Shown here: one piece after another, positions 24,344 to 36,530 of the stretch
Layout: each line of letters starts with the position of its first letter
Numbering within the stretch: position 1 is the stretch's first letter
NCBI RefSeq assembly: GCF_958295425.1
Contig: NC_081154.1
Location: forward strand, 6,297,139 to 6,361,138
Direction of reading: 5' to 3'
DNA length: 64,000 bases
DNA from: Solea solea
Lineage: Eukaryota > Chordata > Actinopteri > Pleuronectiformes > Soleidae
Program-made: the position numbers and the translations under genes
Notes under the pieces: model-generated
Told to the model about the DNA's origin: nothing
The model's input: the letters and a program-made list of their open reading frames with translations, nothing else
Database searches by the model: none

Positions 24344-25501
24344 GAAGGAAGCGACGCTGCAGCTGTGACAGTGAAGAGGTCCAGCAGCTCAGTCCTCAGG
24401 CCAAGAGGTTAACACGGGGTCCCAGTCCACCTGTGTCAGACCTGGACTCAGAGGTGAGACTCAATCAGAAAGTCACTGCTTTTCTGCCAAGTCTTTATTT
24501 TGCATTGTCATTTGTGAATGGAAGACATTTTCAAGATTGTTGTTTGGACCACTCTTTATATATGAATTGTTAAGACTAAATTCCCAGTGTTCTCTCTTTG
24601 AGAAAGGACACAAAAAGGTCAAATATTCAACTATTTTTGCTCAGTACCTACTGTACAAGCATGTAGGACCAGTGTTTATGATCTGGCTTTGCTTCACTTA
24701 GGTTTAGGTTAAGCAACATTATGTGGCCAAAAAAACGAGGTTCGCTACCACCCAAACGTGCAGAATGAATGTATCACAATATTTCGTCATGATATAGGAA
24801 TAACAACATATTTGTTTTGATACGGAACGATATATAGTTAAAAATAAGACATTTATGATGCAAAATAAATCTGCCAATTTCAAAAACAGACATTTAAGTG
24901 GTATGATGCATGAAATTGAATGGGGGGGCGGCATGTGGCCAATGAGCCGCAAGTTTGAGACCTCATCTTTAAAGATCGCCCCATTTGTAGTGGAAGATTT
25001 CAATCATTATCACTCATCATTGTGTTTCAGGGCCAGAATGTAAACGTGGAATGGGATTGGGCCTTAATATTCTCTTTTTTAAAGCTAATAATGTAGAGTC
25101 TGTTGACATTTGTGGATACAAATGTGTGACTGCAGTGTGTGCACTGCATCACTGTCAGGAAAAGCTCAGAATAATGTTTTATTTAAAGCCCCTGCCTTCA
25201 AGAACACAAAGCGACAACTGTCACTCTCTCCGTATGTTTGCAGTCTTCCAGCAGTGACAGTAGCAATGGCGTCGGCAGTCCAGAGAGGGCAGTAGTGGTC
25301 ACTACCAGGCCAAGCATACGCAACCAGAACAACCGCATCAACGAGCACCCCCGCAGCGTGGAGTCTGAAGACTCCGCCAGCTCCGTGCAGCACGGTCTCT
25401 ATGGCAACGACAGCACCGTCTCCTACATCTCCATCAACAGAGTCCTGAGAGAGGCGCACTTCAGCAGTCTGCAGTCCAGAGGGCGCTGCGGCTCGACATG
25501 A
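23544..25501 (+). CDS. fam104a: FAM104A / VCF1 (VCP nuclear cofactor)
   Basis: Exons: 23544-23560 (MMTFNR with split Arg), 24348-24453, 25244-25501; 126 aa. After a basic KRR segment (possible nuclear signal) the protein has DLDSE|SSSSDSSNG across the second junction. The C-terminal helix is YISINRVLREAHFSSLQSRG, the VCP-binding type motif of FAM104 proteins, which bind the N-domain of p97 and promote its nuclear import. The exon-2 acceptor follows a CA repeat rather than a normal pyrimidine tract. ATG codons at 23544 and 23547 are adjacent and either may be used. AATAAA at 25926-25931 probably ends the transcript. Recognition is by the Ser-rich patch and C-terminal helix; the middle is poorly conserved. 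Confidence 0.85.
23820..24140 (+). repeat. Dispersed repeat, copy 1 (fam104a intron 1)
   Basis: CCTTGTCAGGACCAGTAGTC, then AACCTGGTCCTA and GAGGCAGAACC at 23841-23895, with a later TGTCCTTAGAAG/AACCTGTGT. The same word order recurs at about 31700-31920 in tepsin, so this is a shared interspersed repeat. The class is unknown. Confidence 0.6.
24303..24340 (+). repeat. (AC)19 microsatellite abutting the fam104a exon 2 acceptor
   Basis: Pure AC tract ending seven bases before exon 2. It occupies the place of the pyrimidine tract. Confidence 0.9.
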
Positions 25502-28500
25502 CTTTGACCCCACCCCCCTCTCCCTCCTGACGCTCATCCATCAGCGCAGTTTCTCCTCGTACAGCGACTGCTCCTCAATGACCTCCGGCGACACACGGGA
25601 GGTCAGGAGACTGGGAAGTGGGATGACGTGTGGGGAGGTTTACAGATTTCGGGCACTGAGGCTCGTCCCCACCTCGCCGTGTTAAAACCATTCGTTGAAA
25701 CCATAATAAGCACATCGGCCTTTCCACGGCCCAGCCACTGTGGGCGTCTGTGCAGTGTTGATGTGTATGTGTGTTTATGTGAATGTGTGTCTGTGTGCGT
25801 GTATAGGGCACCCTGTGCACTTTATAAAGAGGTGTCGTTCTCTTTACATGCGTGCATTGATGTGTGTGGACATTTTCATTGGTGCTAATCATAAGAAACG
25901 AGTGCTGAAAGTGCTTGGAAAACTAAATAAAGTAAAGCACTTTATTCACAAACTCCTTGTTATTATTCTCAAGATGTCAGTCACATGGTTAATGGATGAC
26001 AACAGACTCAAAAGCTGTAGTACGTCACACAGTTCTGATTCAGCCTGTCCGCTATACACAACTCTAGCAGCGATTAACATCCCTGCACTGCACGCAGGAG
26101 GTGATTCGTTTTATGTCAATATAGACAAAAGGCAACAGTATATGGAGCTAGTAAAGTGAGATGACTGAAAACAAGTTGAAAACACAATGAAATGCTCACA
26201 AAAACGTTTTCAGAAATTAGTTCTACTGCTTAAAATTACCTGGTTGAAAAACGCTTCTTGTTTCTGCACTGCTGCTGTATACACACATCTCTTTAAATTA
26301 TTAGTTTACCAACTGGAAATGATATAGGTTTTTACACACACAACATACTGCACAAATTTGCTCTTGTCACTAAAAGGTGGGTCCTGATGTTTGAAAAGGT
26401 TGGAAACACTGGTCTAAATGATTCAGATACCACAGCACACACAGTTAATAATTGAGCCGAGAACACACTGCGAGGTGATCCATATCTCAGGTCGTGTTCC
26501 AAATCATTCCACACTAAAAAAAAGTGCTAGTTAAAATGCTGTCTTTGACAACATTAGTTATTAGTAATATTAACAGAAGCAGTGCATAGTAGACACTTTA
26601 TTAGGGACACAGGACTCCTGATAAAGCAGGGTCCTCTGCTGCTGTCACTCAACTGCTCTGAGGTTCGACGGGTGTGTTCAGAGATGCTCTTCATACCTTG
26701 GTTGTACCAAGGTAGTTCCTCTGACTTCTAACATCAATAAGGCATTCTCCCACTGAGATTCTCTCTAAACACTTGAAATGGTTGCGTGTGAAAATCCTGT
26801 TAGATTTACTGAAGTAGTTTCTGGAATACTCACACCAACAACAATGCCACGTTCTGGAGACCCTGCTCCAACACACCTGATTCAAATAAAAGGCTTGTTA
26901 TCAGGCGTCTGCAGTGCTTGCTGATGAGCTGACTGTCTAAATCAGGTGTGTTGGACTGTCAAAAACAGGGAAACATCTTAAAACATGCAGGGCACTGGGT
27001 CCCCGTGACCAGGATTGAGAAACACTGCTCTATTAAACTTCAGCAGCTCGTTTTGACCACATCTACACGACTTTAGACACAAAGTCATTGCTGCGACACG
27101 ATTCTACAGGTGTACCTATTAAAGTGGCCAACGAGCACAGTTACTGAGGCATGAACTCTGGTTCAGGGATGGGCACAAATAGTCGATTATTCGTTTCATA
27201 ATAAAAAGTCTATCAGCTAATATAGACTATTCATACTTGTATGAGAATTACACACATCTGATAAATATTGCATTGATTGCTGCATCATGCATGTCTGTGA
27301 TTACATTTAAGAGGTTTTCTCTCATGTGTTCCATTTAAAATGTTCGAACGACTTTTCGTTTGGAAATGTCCCGTCCCTGCTCTTGTTTTTCGTACCCGGA
27401 ATAACCACAGTGACACAGTGAAGGTAGATTTGTTTTATTTACTGACATTTGTGACCGTTAGTGTCGCAGATACTTTTTCCATTTTGCCGATTTCAGATCA
27501 GAAGTTTTCGTTTTGAATCAAATCATACACATGCACTCGAACAACAAACATTCTCCTCATGATAGTGTTCAGTCAAACACTTGATTGGCAAAATCTAATA
27601 AATAATTTGTAAACTTAAAACATTTACACCGACACTATTATAGCTTAATACCAAAAAAAAAACCCCAACAAAACAAATATGGAAGACGTGTTGTCTCTTT
27701 TGTAGGTTACTGTTTTCATAAGCAACTGTAGTGCAAATTACAACTCGCGTGGATTCGAGCCTCAGAGGTGTAAAAGTTGTTGCCTAAATAAAATCCTGAG
27801 ACAAAAGCAACCATCAGTTAAAACCTTTAATTCAAGACGAGCCCGCTTCACAGCAGCCATTTTGTTAGAGCGTCCCATTATGTGAGTCAGGACATTGCAC
27901 ACTGAAAACTGAGGAAGCTAAATGGAACTCAGCCATCCTTCATTGGATTATTTACAAGTTGTTATTCTTTTCTTCTGTGAGCTGACAAAATGGCTGCTGT
28001 GCAACGAGGCCCCTGTGAAATCGCAGCCTTTAAGTTCTGAGCACATCTGCTGCATAAAAGCAATGACTCCCAAACACTGGGTCGGGACCCACAGATGGGC
28101 CGCGGGAGAATTTCTTTGGGTCTCCCGTTTTAAAATAACATAAATTAAGTTTTATTATTTCTTGGAAACAATTAGTTAACCAAATTCTGACACATGTCTG
28201 TATAATAGTCGCTACATTGCGCAAAAAAACGCTCTTGTCATATTTATATTATGATAAAAGTGGGCACTCAGGTATAAAGTTTGGGAAACACTGGCTTAAA
28301 AAGGATCAGTGTGCCGGATTGAGGAGGATCTACTGGAAGAAACGCAATAAAAGGACTATTTATTATTACATTTTTGTTAGGATTTAAGCTTAATCCTAAG
28401 AAAAAAGCAGTAAGATTTTCCGAAAAATGCTCTTTATGTCCGACCAGGTGACAATTAAGCAAAGGCAAAAGGCCAAGTTTCTGCTGCTTGATACAAGCTT

Positions 28501-29593
28501 GACTAAGCCTTAAACATAACTCGGTCTTAAATAAAGGATTAGTTTGGGAGTAACAAGTAATTTTCTGCTTTATACATATATTTTTTTCCCCCCAATCCTA
28601 TCCAGCACACCTTTTATTTAGTTTGGACGTGTGTGTGTCTCAGCACACTTTGTCTAGCTTAAGACGAGCCCTTCATACCTACACATGCGAACAGTAGTTA
28701 CAAAAAAAAGGTCTTAAGTATTTTTACAAGTTTTCTACATACATGAGAAGGGAGCAGTAAACGTGAAACATCACCTTTAAATGACATGAAATCCTACACA
28801 CTGGTCGTTGAAGTAGAACTTCCACTGAGACACCACTCGGATATGAACTGACAGCTCATGTTAATCTGCTGTTCAAAGAGCTCCGTTAGCTGACGTCACG
28901 CAGCACTGCAGAACGAGAACGACGCCATGTTGGCAGGAAGCTGTGCCGTGTGCGTACATTTATAGACGTACAGTATATACACCAGGCAACATGTACACAG
29001 TACCAGGTGATAGTATGTTGGGTAACTAGTCTCTTTGCCGGCAGTTTTCATAAATAATGGAGAATAGATGGAGAATAACATTTTACTTAAGATTCTGTGA
29101 GATGGAGAGATGGATTACTGCCATGAAACGCACTTAAAGCGAGTAAAGAAGACGGAGCGATGGGAATCCATAGGCATCACGTCATGTCAGGTCCAGAATA
29201 AAATGTGCAATAACTTTAGTATCTTGTTTATATTGGATGCCTTTTGTGCAATTTCTCGGCGTAGGATGAGGAACAATTTCTGACAAAGTGGAACATGTCA
29301 CAATACTAAAGGTCTGGAATAATCATACAACAATTATAATCATTGAATTGTTGCAGCCCTAGATGTATGCCATAAATTGCTGTATCTCCATGAGTTTAAA
29401 GTGCACGGTGAACTCTGGCAGGAGCTTTTCCTGCCAACATGATGGCGTAAACAAACTGACGTCCAGAGCTCTATAGAGTTTTTTAATATTAAGTGGAATT
29501 TCTAAAAATAATAAATATATGTGTATATACTGTATTTGACGACATCATTGTTTTTTTGTTTTTTTTTTACGGTGAATCAGTTCCAAATGTTGG
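25502..29593. other. fam104a/tepsin convergent intergenic region
   Basis: Holds the fam104a 3' UTR (to about 25950), a nested DNA-transposon relic (26594-27126), hAT-like or low-copy repeat sequence near 28060-28300 (GGGTCGGGACCCACAG) and the presumed tepsin 3' UTR. No additional gene was recognised; the open frames are short and unconserved. Confidence 0.5.
26594..27126. mobile_element. DNA-transposon relic with a second element nested inside
   Basis: Terminal repeats CACTTTATTAGGGACAC (26594-26610) and its inverse at 27110-27126 match at 15 of 17 positions. Inside, a perfect 16-bp inverted repeat (TCCAACACACCTGATT at 26867-26882, inverted at 26940-26955) followed by ACATGCAGGGCACTGGGTCC marks a second, later repeat. 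No transposase frame survives. Confidence 0.65.
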
Positions 29594-29883
29594 TCAAAAC
29601 TGGAGAAAGGAGAAGGCAGATACTGGCTGGCTGTGAATAGATGCAGCTGAACAGTGCTCACTGCTTTTACCGGCATCAGGCGGGTTTGCAAGTTCCGCGC
29701 CGTCACAGTGAAGCACGGACAAATTCTGCCGCAAGTCGCCGTCTGATGCGTTTGTCTGCATCTGCGCGGCTTCTCTGTCCGCGTCCGACGACGGTCGCCC
29801 TCCGGTCACCAGCTCCATGCCGCTGAACAGAGACAGCAGAGACATCATCGGCTCTGGATCTTCAGCTGCAGCCTGTGGATCAA

Positions 29884-29914
<31 letters not shown>

Positions 29915-31378
29915 GTCATCTGCAGTCCTGACTGGAGAGAGTTCCACGTCATCACCGTCATCCACCACCACACCGACCGGCGAGTCTCGCTGAGTCAGAC
30001 CGGAAGTAAAGGACGGGTGATGTGGCAGCTGGGTGTGTGACTCATGATGGTTGAGGTTGGTGTTTTCGCCAGAGTGAGTCGATGATAATGATGGAGGCTG
30101 ATCGGTCGGCGCCGGGTGGCTCGTGTTTGCTGTTTCCTGCCTGGGTGTGTTTGAAGATCCTCCCACCAGAGCTTCAAACTGCAGCAGAATCTGATGGGGG
30201 GAGAAAAATTATGAGTTTTCAAATCGAACTCGCAGTTTGAAACAACGCAATAAACAAATGAAGAAAAAGGTTACATACAGAACACTTGTTGCGTCTCTTA
30301 CCTTCTTGGCCTTGTTCGCCACAGGTCCTGTTTGTCCCTCACTCAGCTGACGCAGTCTCTTCTGAGAGACTCCAAACATCTGCTCCAGGGAGAGGAGGTC
30401 AGACGTCATGAGGCAGGCGACGGCACACAGCGCCCTCTGCAGCAGTGGAGGAAAATAGCGTAATAATAATAATAATAATAATATGTTAAGAAACACAGAA
30501 TGAAAAAAAGAGAAAACGTTAGTTCTGAAGTGATTTTCTCTCGTTACCATCTTAACAGTGTTGGATGGATCTTGGAGTTTGCTCGACAGCAGCTCCACGA
30601 CAACCTCACAGTTCAGAGTAGAACACCTGACAGGAAACAAAGAGAAATATAATATATCATTGTTTTTAAAAAGACATACACTGAAGTAAATTAGGTTCTT
30701 CACAGGTTTACGTCTGATTTTAGATGCACTGACTCTTTAATTAAGTGCTGGTTCTCTTCTCTGGACAGGAAAACTCTGGAGCCTTCAGTCAGTCTGCTGA
30801 TGAGCGCCATCTCCTGGCCACAGTCCCCCAACTGCAAGGCTTCCACCCTGGAAAAAATGAAATAAAAAATGAAAATAAATGTGTGGATGCAAAATACAAA
30901 GAGTAACCTCTTCACCCCTTCACTGCCCATTTTTCTTGGCTTTTAATACAAAGTGCGATGTTTATGCTTGTGTTTTATCGTCTCTTTGAAAATTTTAATG
31001 TCACTGTAAAACACTAAACTAAATAATTCTGTCCTGACGCTGCTTCAGGAGACAGGCGTTTGCCACTGACCGCTCCGATAGGTCGCCACTGCTCTCTCTG
31101 CTGGCACCCGATTGGCTGCCGGTGCCGGCGGACTTGCTGCCCGCAGACATCCTGCTGTTGGCCGCGATGTCCTGAGAGGAGTTGTGGGAGGAACTGTTGC
31201 CGCTGTCTGTCTCTTCCCAGCCGCCTCCCACCTGCCCTGGACTCCACTGTGTCACTGCTGTCGGGAATGAGATGGGACAGTTTGATGTCAATGTTTATAG
31301 ATTTTGAAAGATCCAGTGTGTAACAATATATACTGATATAGACATATATAAAAACACATATATATATATATCTATATA

Positions 31379-31418
<40 letters not shown>

Positions 31419-33093
31419 TACACACATATATGTCTGACCTTTTGGTCTGCGAGCAGGCATGTTATAGGCACACGCTGGCACTGCGACCTCGATGGGCGCG
31501 GGCGGCGCCATGACAGCCCTGTAGTGGTTGTCATGGAGACGGATGCCCTGGTGTTCAGTTGGCGGAAGTACGGCACTGGCCACGACCTCTGCGGCTTTCT
31601 GGATCTTGTCCAACAGGGAGTCGGCGCCTGCTGGGAGACACAAGTGAAGACGTGTGGTTAAATTGTATTTATTAGCCCTTAAAGCCCATTTTCCGGCATA
31701 AACACTGACCTTGTCAGGACCAGTAGTCCTTATGGAGACCAAGACCTGGTCCTAATGAGGCAGAAACTAATTTCTAAGGCACTGTTTAGGGCTATGATTT
31801 GAACTGTGGTTAGGTTAAGGTTAGGCATTACCTGGTTATGGTTAAGGTTAGAAGACTTTGTTGAGGCTGCCCAAATGAATGGAAGTGTCCTAAGAAGAAT
31901 AGCAGTTCAAACCTGTGTGCGTGTGTGATGCGGACACTTCCCCTCACCTGTCACCTGCTTCCCTGGACTGTATCCAAATCCCTGCATTCCTGACCTGCGG
32001 GAAGTTGCTGAGCCCATACCTGGAGAGAAGAAAACCCCCACAAAAGATCCACTGTATCAAAACACAAAGAGTAATGTATACAGCCCATTAAAGGCGACGT
32101 GTCCGTACATATAAAAGCACTCATACGCGTCTAGCATTTGCTCATTACACGGTAACTGAGACGTAAGTGAGGTTTCAATATCCTCCCATTAGATCATTGA
32201 ATCTCTTTGGTATTTAATGAGCAGACACACCTGTGCACCATCTTGTGACTGACGAACCGTCCTCACTCACATCATTACAAAAAAAAACCAGCTAAGCCTG
32301 AGCAGCTGCCTCATGATTAAGAAGAAGTGGAAACACCTGTGAGATCGTACAGTACATTATAGAGCAGTGTTTCCCAGAAGCAGGTGTGCTCGAAAAGTCC
32401 GGCCTGTGGGACAATGGTGACATTTGGACACAATGTCCTTCTTACGTCTTACAATATACATGTGACATTATACCAGTTTTCTACAATAGTGGCTGGGTGC
32501 AAAAAAAATAAACAATGGAAATGACATTACTTACAATTACAATAATTCTGACACTATTTTAATAGATAATTAGATTAACATAAATAATGGTTTAGAGTGT
32601 ACGGAAATGTATGTCATTGCAACGATTATTCGATTATTAATCAATTACTAAGTGAATCGTCAACTATTTTGATAATCGATCAGTTTGAGAGTTTTTATAG
32701 TCATCAAAACAAGCTTCTTTAATGTGAATATTTTATAGTTTCTTTGCTCAATATAACTAAGAAATCTTTTAAAGCTGAATCATTTTGGTTTGTGGATAAA
32801 ACAAGACCTTGAGATCATTATTTCCCAAACCATGGTAATTTTTTGGACCAAACAAGTACTTGATTTACCAAGAAAATAATCGACAGATTAATTGTTGATG
32901 AAAGTAACCGTTCATTGCAGCAATACACTGCACTTTGTTTTGCTCACCCATTGACGGTGGAGCGAGGTTGAGCGGAGCGATGCCACTTTTGGTGGAAATC
33001 GAATCCGTGAAAAGCAACCTGGCCACATCCTGCAAACAGAAACAGTCGACAAATTAAGTGAGTTCTTTCATGCTCTCAGAGATAAAAGTCGAC

Positions 33094-33129
<36 letters not shown>

Positions 33130-34960
33130 ACACGTGTGTCACCTGTGCTGTGTTCCTCACTTTCTGGTACAAGGCTGTGCCGTGAATGGGATCAGGAGGG
33201 CCACTGTAAACTGATAGAGTAAAAAAACAAACAGCAGAAAACAAAGTAAGTATCCAGGTCAGAGACATGATGGTGGTAAAAAAGTACTAATGTCTGACCT
33301 GATGCCTGCTGGATGAAGGTGGAGTTCCTTCTGAGTTCTGTGAGGAAGTGGTTTGATCCATGGCCGCAGAGATGGACAAAGATCTTCAGCACCTGCAGAA
33401 AACAGGAGATGGGAAAGACGTTTGAATTATACAGGTCCCAGCTTTTATTTTGAAGGTTCAGGAAACATGAATAAATGCACCAGTCTGTCTCACCTTGAGT
33501 TTGACGTGACAGGATTCGACTTGCAACCTCTCCAAAAGGTACTCCAGCAAACACTGGCCACAACCTGAAGACTCGTGGGAGATTTCTAGTTTGGCGGTTA
33601 AAGATATCACAGCAGCATAATCAAGATGCCAGATTATAATCTGAGGAATTAGTTAGACTTCAACTAAACATGTTAATAACAGATTATCAAAATAGTTGAC
33701 AATTAATTTAATACCTGCAGCCCTACCCTGAGCTGAGAAAAGGATCCAAACCCTGACAAAGTTCACAGTATATTACTTTGAATTTATCCTTTTTTTTGTA
33801 GATAATAATGCTATTTTGACCCATATTTGACCAAACATCAAATGTATAGTATACATACACCACCTTTAGAGGTGGGGGCTGCCAAAGGATACTTCCAATC
33901 TCCTGGAAGAGGTAGCCAGGACAGGGGTTTTCATCATCTGCTGTAGCCTTCATCAGAGTGGGCACCTTCATTTAGAGAGAAGAAATGATGAATGAAATGA
34001 CAGAAGACAGTCTCAGGCAGGTCAACAGTCCATCGCAGGACCACACATATAGAGACGAACAACCATTCAGTCTCACATCCACATGCAATTGTGTCCAATT
34101 TACCTAATATAAAAAATTTACTGGTGACCTTCTTGCTGTGCGGCAACAATGCTAGCCACTGCTCCACCGTGTAACTGATATATTGTCTTTCTTATTTAAA
34201 TCTGCCATATGTATTGATCATGACACTTTCACCTTATCTTCTCATTATGTTGTTTGTAACACACAAAAACACCAAAGCCGGCTTAATGTGAATTATTTGG
34301 TTTTCTTTGCTCCGTACAATGAATAAATCATCAAAACTGAATTGTTTTTGGTTTTTGGACAAAACAAGACATTTGAAAACATTAACATGTTGAGGTTTGG
34401 GAAACACAGATCGACATTATTTGGACCAAACGATTAATCAAGAAAATAATCAACTGATAAATTGATTATGAAAAGAATCATTAGTTGCAGCACTTTTTTT
34501 TATTTTGGCTTTATTTTGACTGGTGTTTCCTTAAAACAATCATGTCTTTGGATGTTTTGTTTTAGTTCAGGATCTTTAAATACTAAGTTTACAGTCATGG
34601 AGGAGCAAAATAAACATAACATATTCACAATTAAGAAGCTAAAATTACAAGTTATTTAAGTTTTATGAGACAAACACACACACACAGAGTGATTAATCAA
34701 CTAATAATTGCAGGCCTAAATGACACCAGTGATGTAAAGATTTGTCTCTGTCACATTTATCCCTACTGTAAACATGTTAGCTGGCATGGCTAACAGCTAG
34801 CTCAGGATAGCAACAACTTCACATACATTTAAATAGACGTGCTGACGCTACGTAGAGCTCGACGCGTTCAGTTCACTAGTCTTGTCTTTATCTATCGGCA
34901 CTGACTGTAATGAACACTTACCTTCTGAAGAAAAGCCAATCGCTCCATAAACGTTGCCAT
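29594..34960 (-). CDS. tepsin: Tepsin, AP-4 complex accessory protein
   Basis: Exons in transcript order: 34922-34960, 33893-33965, 33494-33585, 33299-33392, 33143-33210, 32948-33029, 31948-32019, 31439-31627, 31071-31257, 30734-30847, 30548-30626, 30302-30436, 29594-30190. They join to 606 aa (human 525). The N-terminal ENTH-like domain covers about residues 1-130 (CPGYLFQEIG, CLLEYLLERLQ, LKVLKIFVHLCGHGS, SGPPDPIHG). A second helical ENTH/VHS-like domain lies near 295-410. The disordered C-terminal exon carries both AP-4 ligands: LFSGMELV at 529-536 (beta4-binding type) and SAFSFLQF as the last eight residues (epsilon-binding type). Tepsin is recruited by AP-4 to trans-Golgi vesicles that sort ATG9A. 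The larger size comes partly from the C-terminal exon, including Asp499-510 from a GAT repeat. Exon 8 has a possible NAGNAG acceptor. Confidence 0.94.
29885..29920 (+). repeat. tepsin: Coding (ATC)n trinucleotide repeat in tepsin exon 13
   Basis: The repeat reads GAT/GAC codons on the minus strand, giving 12 consecutive aspartates (residues 499-510) just before the AP-4 binding motif. Confidence 0.9.
31339..31415 (+). repeat. (TA)n microsatellite in tepsin intron 8
   Basis: TA-rich tract next to the exon 8 donor (exon edge 31439). A single MITE-family end (31306-31324) lies beside it. Confidence 0.85.
31700..31920 (+). repeat. Dispersed repeat, copy 2 (tepsin intron 7)
   Basis: CCTTGTCAGGACCAGTAGTC, GACCTGGTCCTA and GAGGCAGAAACTAATTTCT repeat the order of the copy at 23820-24140. 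An internal TTAGGTTAAGGTTAGG run is present. Confidence 0.6.
32618..32925. repeat. Dispersed repeat with ends resembling ATCGATTAAT
   Basis: Contains CAACGATTATTCGATTATTAA at the left, ATGTGAATATTTTATAGTTTC and AAGCTGAATCATTTTGGTTTG inside, and a diverged GACAGATTAATTGTTG at the right. Related copies lie at about 2497-2620, 21107-21216, 34290-34490, 47600-47830 (inverted), 56430-56576 and 60890-61090. Confidence 0.6.
33985..34170 (+). repeat. Interspersed fish repeat fragment in tepsin intron 1
   Basis: CAGTCCATCGCAGGACCACA, GACGAACAACCATTC and a 3' part ACCTTCTTGCTGTGCGGC...CCACTGCTCCACCGTG match the layout of a common fish interspersed repeat whose 3' end is tRNA- or LINE-like. Confidence 0.55.
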
Positions 34961-35378
34961 GATTTAGCATTTCTCCTCCTGCTCCTGCTGCTGTTAGCAT
35001 CTTCCACCTTAGCTACGAGGTGAAGGCGGGGCTTCAAGTGACAGCTAGCCAATCACGGCAAAAGCAAATAGCAACCCTGAAATCTATTGGTGTTCCGGTG
35101 ACGCCCACGTTTACAGTTTGAGTGACAGAAGAATGAGCGAATCAGATTGAGGGATTTGACTTTTCCTTGATGACGGGTTCAACAACATGGCGGCGTCCGT
35201 GGTTAGCGTAACTGTTTCACCTCCTTGTTGAAATGTATTTTTCTACTTTTCTGTTAAATCTGACAAACTTTGAAGTAACGTAGCTTTAACAAATCACGGC
35301 TCCTTCCTGTCGGAGTGTTTCTGTGGACTCTTACAAGGAGCCGAGGTGACTTATTTGAGTGGCCGCCTGAACAGCACC
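34961..35378. promoter_or_regulatory. Shared (bidirectional) tepsin/ndufaf8 promoter
   Basis: The two ATGs are 418 bp apart and face away from each other. The interval has CCAAT-type GCCAATCACG near 35048 and a YY1-type AACATGGCGGC at 35184-35194, no clear TATA box, and a GC content above the flanks. Confidence 0.6.
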
Positions 35379-36530
35379 ATGTCTGGGTCAAATGTGTGGA
35401 CTCGCACCCGCGAGAAACTGAGACTTTTCCCCGAAATCTTTGCTCAGTGTGGGTCAGAGGTGAGCAACGACACGTTTCACTGAGGAAAAATCAGTGTAGT
35501 ATATTCATTATATATATATTCATAGTAATATTCATTATAGTTTCCTGCTTATGTCATAAAACATATCAGTTGAGAACTCAGAAGAGAGAACCAACTGTGC
35601 CCAATTGTATTTATTCTGTGGTTTTTGACTTTAAATAGTATAATCTTAATTATAATAATTACATAATACATAAAAACATACCTGTGTAAATGACAACGTT
35701 TTATTTTATTTTCAAAAAACACATACAGTGTATATGTTGCAGAAAATACTAATTTATATATATTCAAGATTCATATGTTCAGTTAAAACAATATATATTA
35801 TATTTATACTAATTTATATAATAGATTAACAGAAAACTAATGTTTTTATGCATAAGTATCAATAAACTCTATATGAATAAAATGGACTTGGTGTCTGGGT
35901 CTAGAATGTGAAAGTGCCCTGTATTCTCTTTCATGGCCATCAGAGGGCAGCTTATCCATTAGAAAATACACTCTCTTCACTCGTCAGTAAATATTTGTCT
36001 TGACGAGTTTATTGTCTAAATCACTAGTTTCAGGTCTTTTTAAATACTAGACAATGTCCATTTTTTTAAATGTACGAATTTACAGCTTAAGAGTCAGATT
36101 GGTTATGCTGAGGGGTGTGGCCATAGTATGATTGACAGAGGATGGTCCTCACCCAGTTCTACCTTCTCATTCAAATGCGTTTTGAAAAACAAGATGGACA
36201 AGAAGCAAAACATAAGAATTAATCTCTCACTGTCCAGGAAATATTGTTTTTAACAATCAGTTTTAAACATCTCATGAGAACCTGTGTGTGATTCAGGCAG
36301 CAGCGTACGGGAAGTGTGTGTCAGCTACGACAACAGGCGGACAGGAGTTAAAGAAGGACCTGTGTGCCAAGGAATTTCAAGCTCTGAAGACGTGCTTTAC
36401 AAACGCAGTGAGTGGCAAAATAATACAAAGAAAGTGCAGTCTTCCTCCCATGTTTAAGGGTTATTGTTAAAAAAAAAAAAAAAAAATAAATAAATGTTTT
36501 TCTTTACAGGCCAAGAAAAGAGCCAAATAA
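35379..36530 (+). CDS. ndufaf8: NADH dehydrogenase complex I assembly factor 8
   Basis: Exons 35379-35459, 36297-36407 and 36510-36530 give 70 aa (human 74). The twin CX9C pattern is exact: Cys24/Cys34 and Cys50/Cys60, as in proteins oxidised by Mia40 in the mitochondrial intermembrane space. N-terminal WTRTREKLRLFPEIFAQCG and AAAYGKCV match NDUFAF8, which partners NDUFAF5 in assembling the Q module of complex I. The last exon encodes only AKKRAK. AATAAA at 36657-36662 fits the 3' end. Its place between tepsin and slc38a10 is the same as in human. Confidence 0.95.

Noticed and set aside
36288..36470. ndufaf8 exon 2 read-through ending GYC
   Set aside because: A GTGAGT donor at 36408 joins to the conserved AKKRAK exon; the longer frame is intronic.
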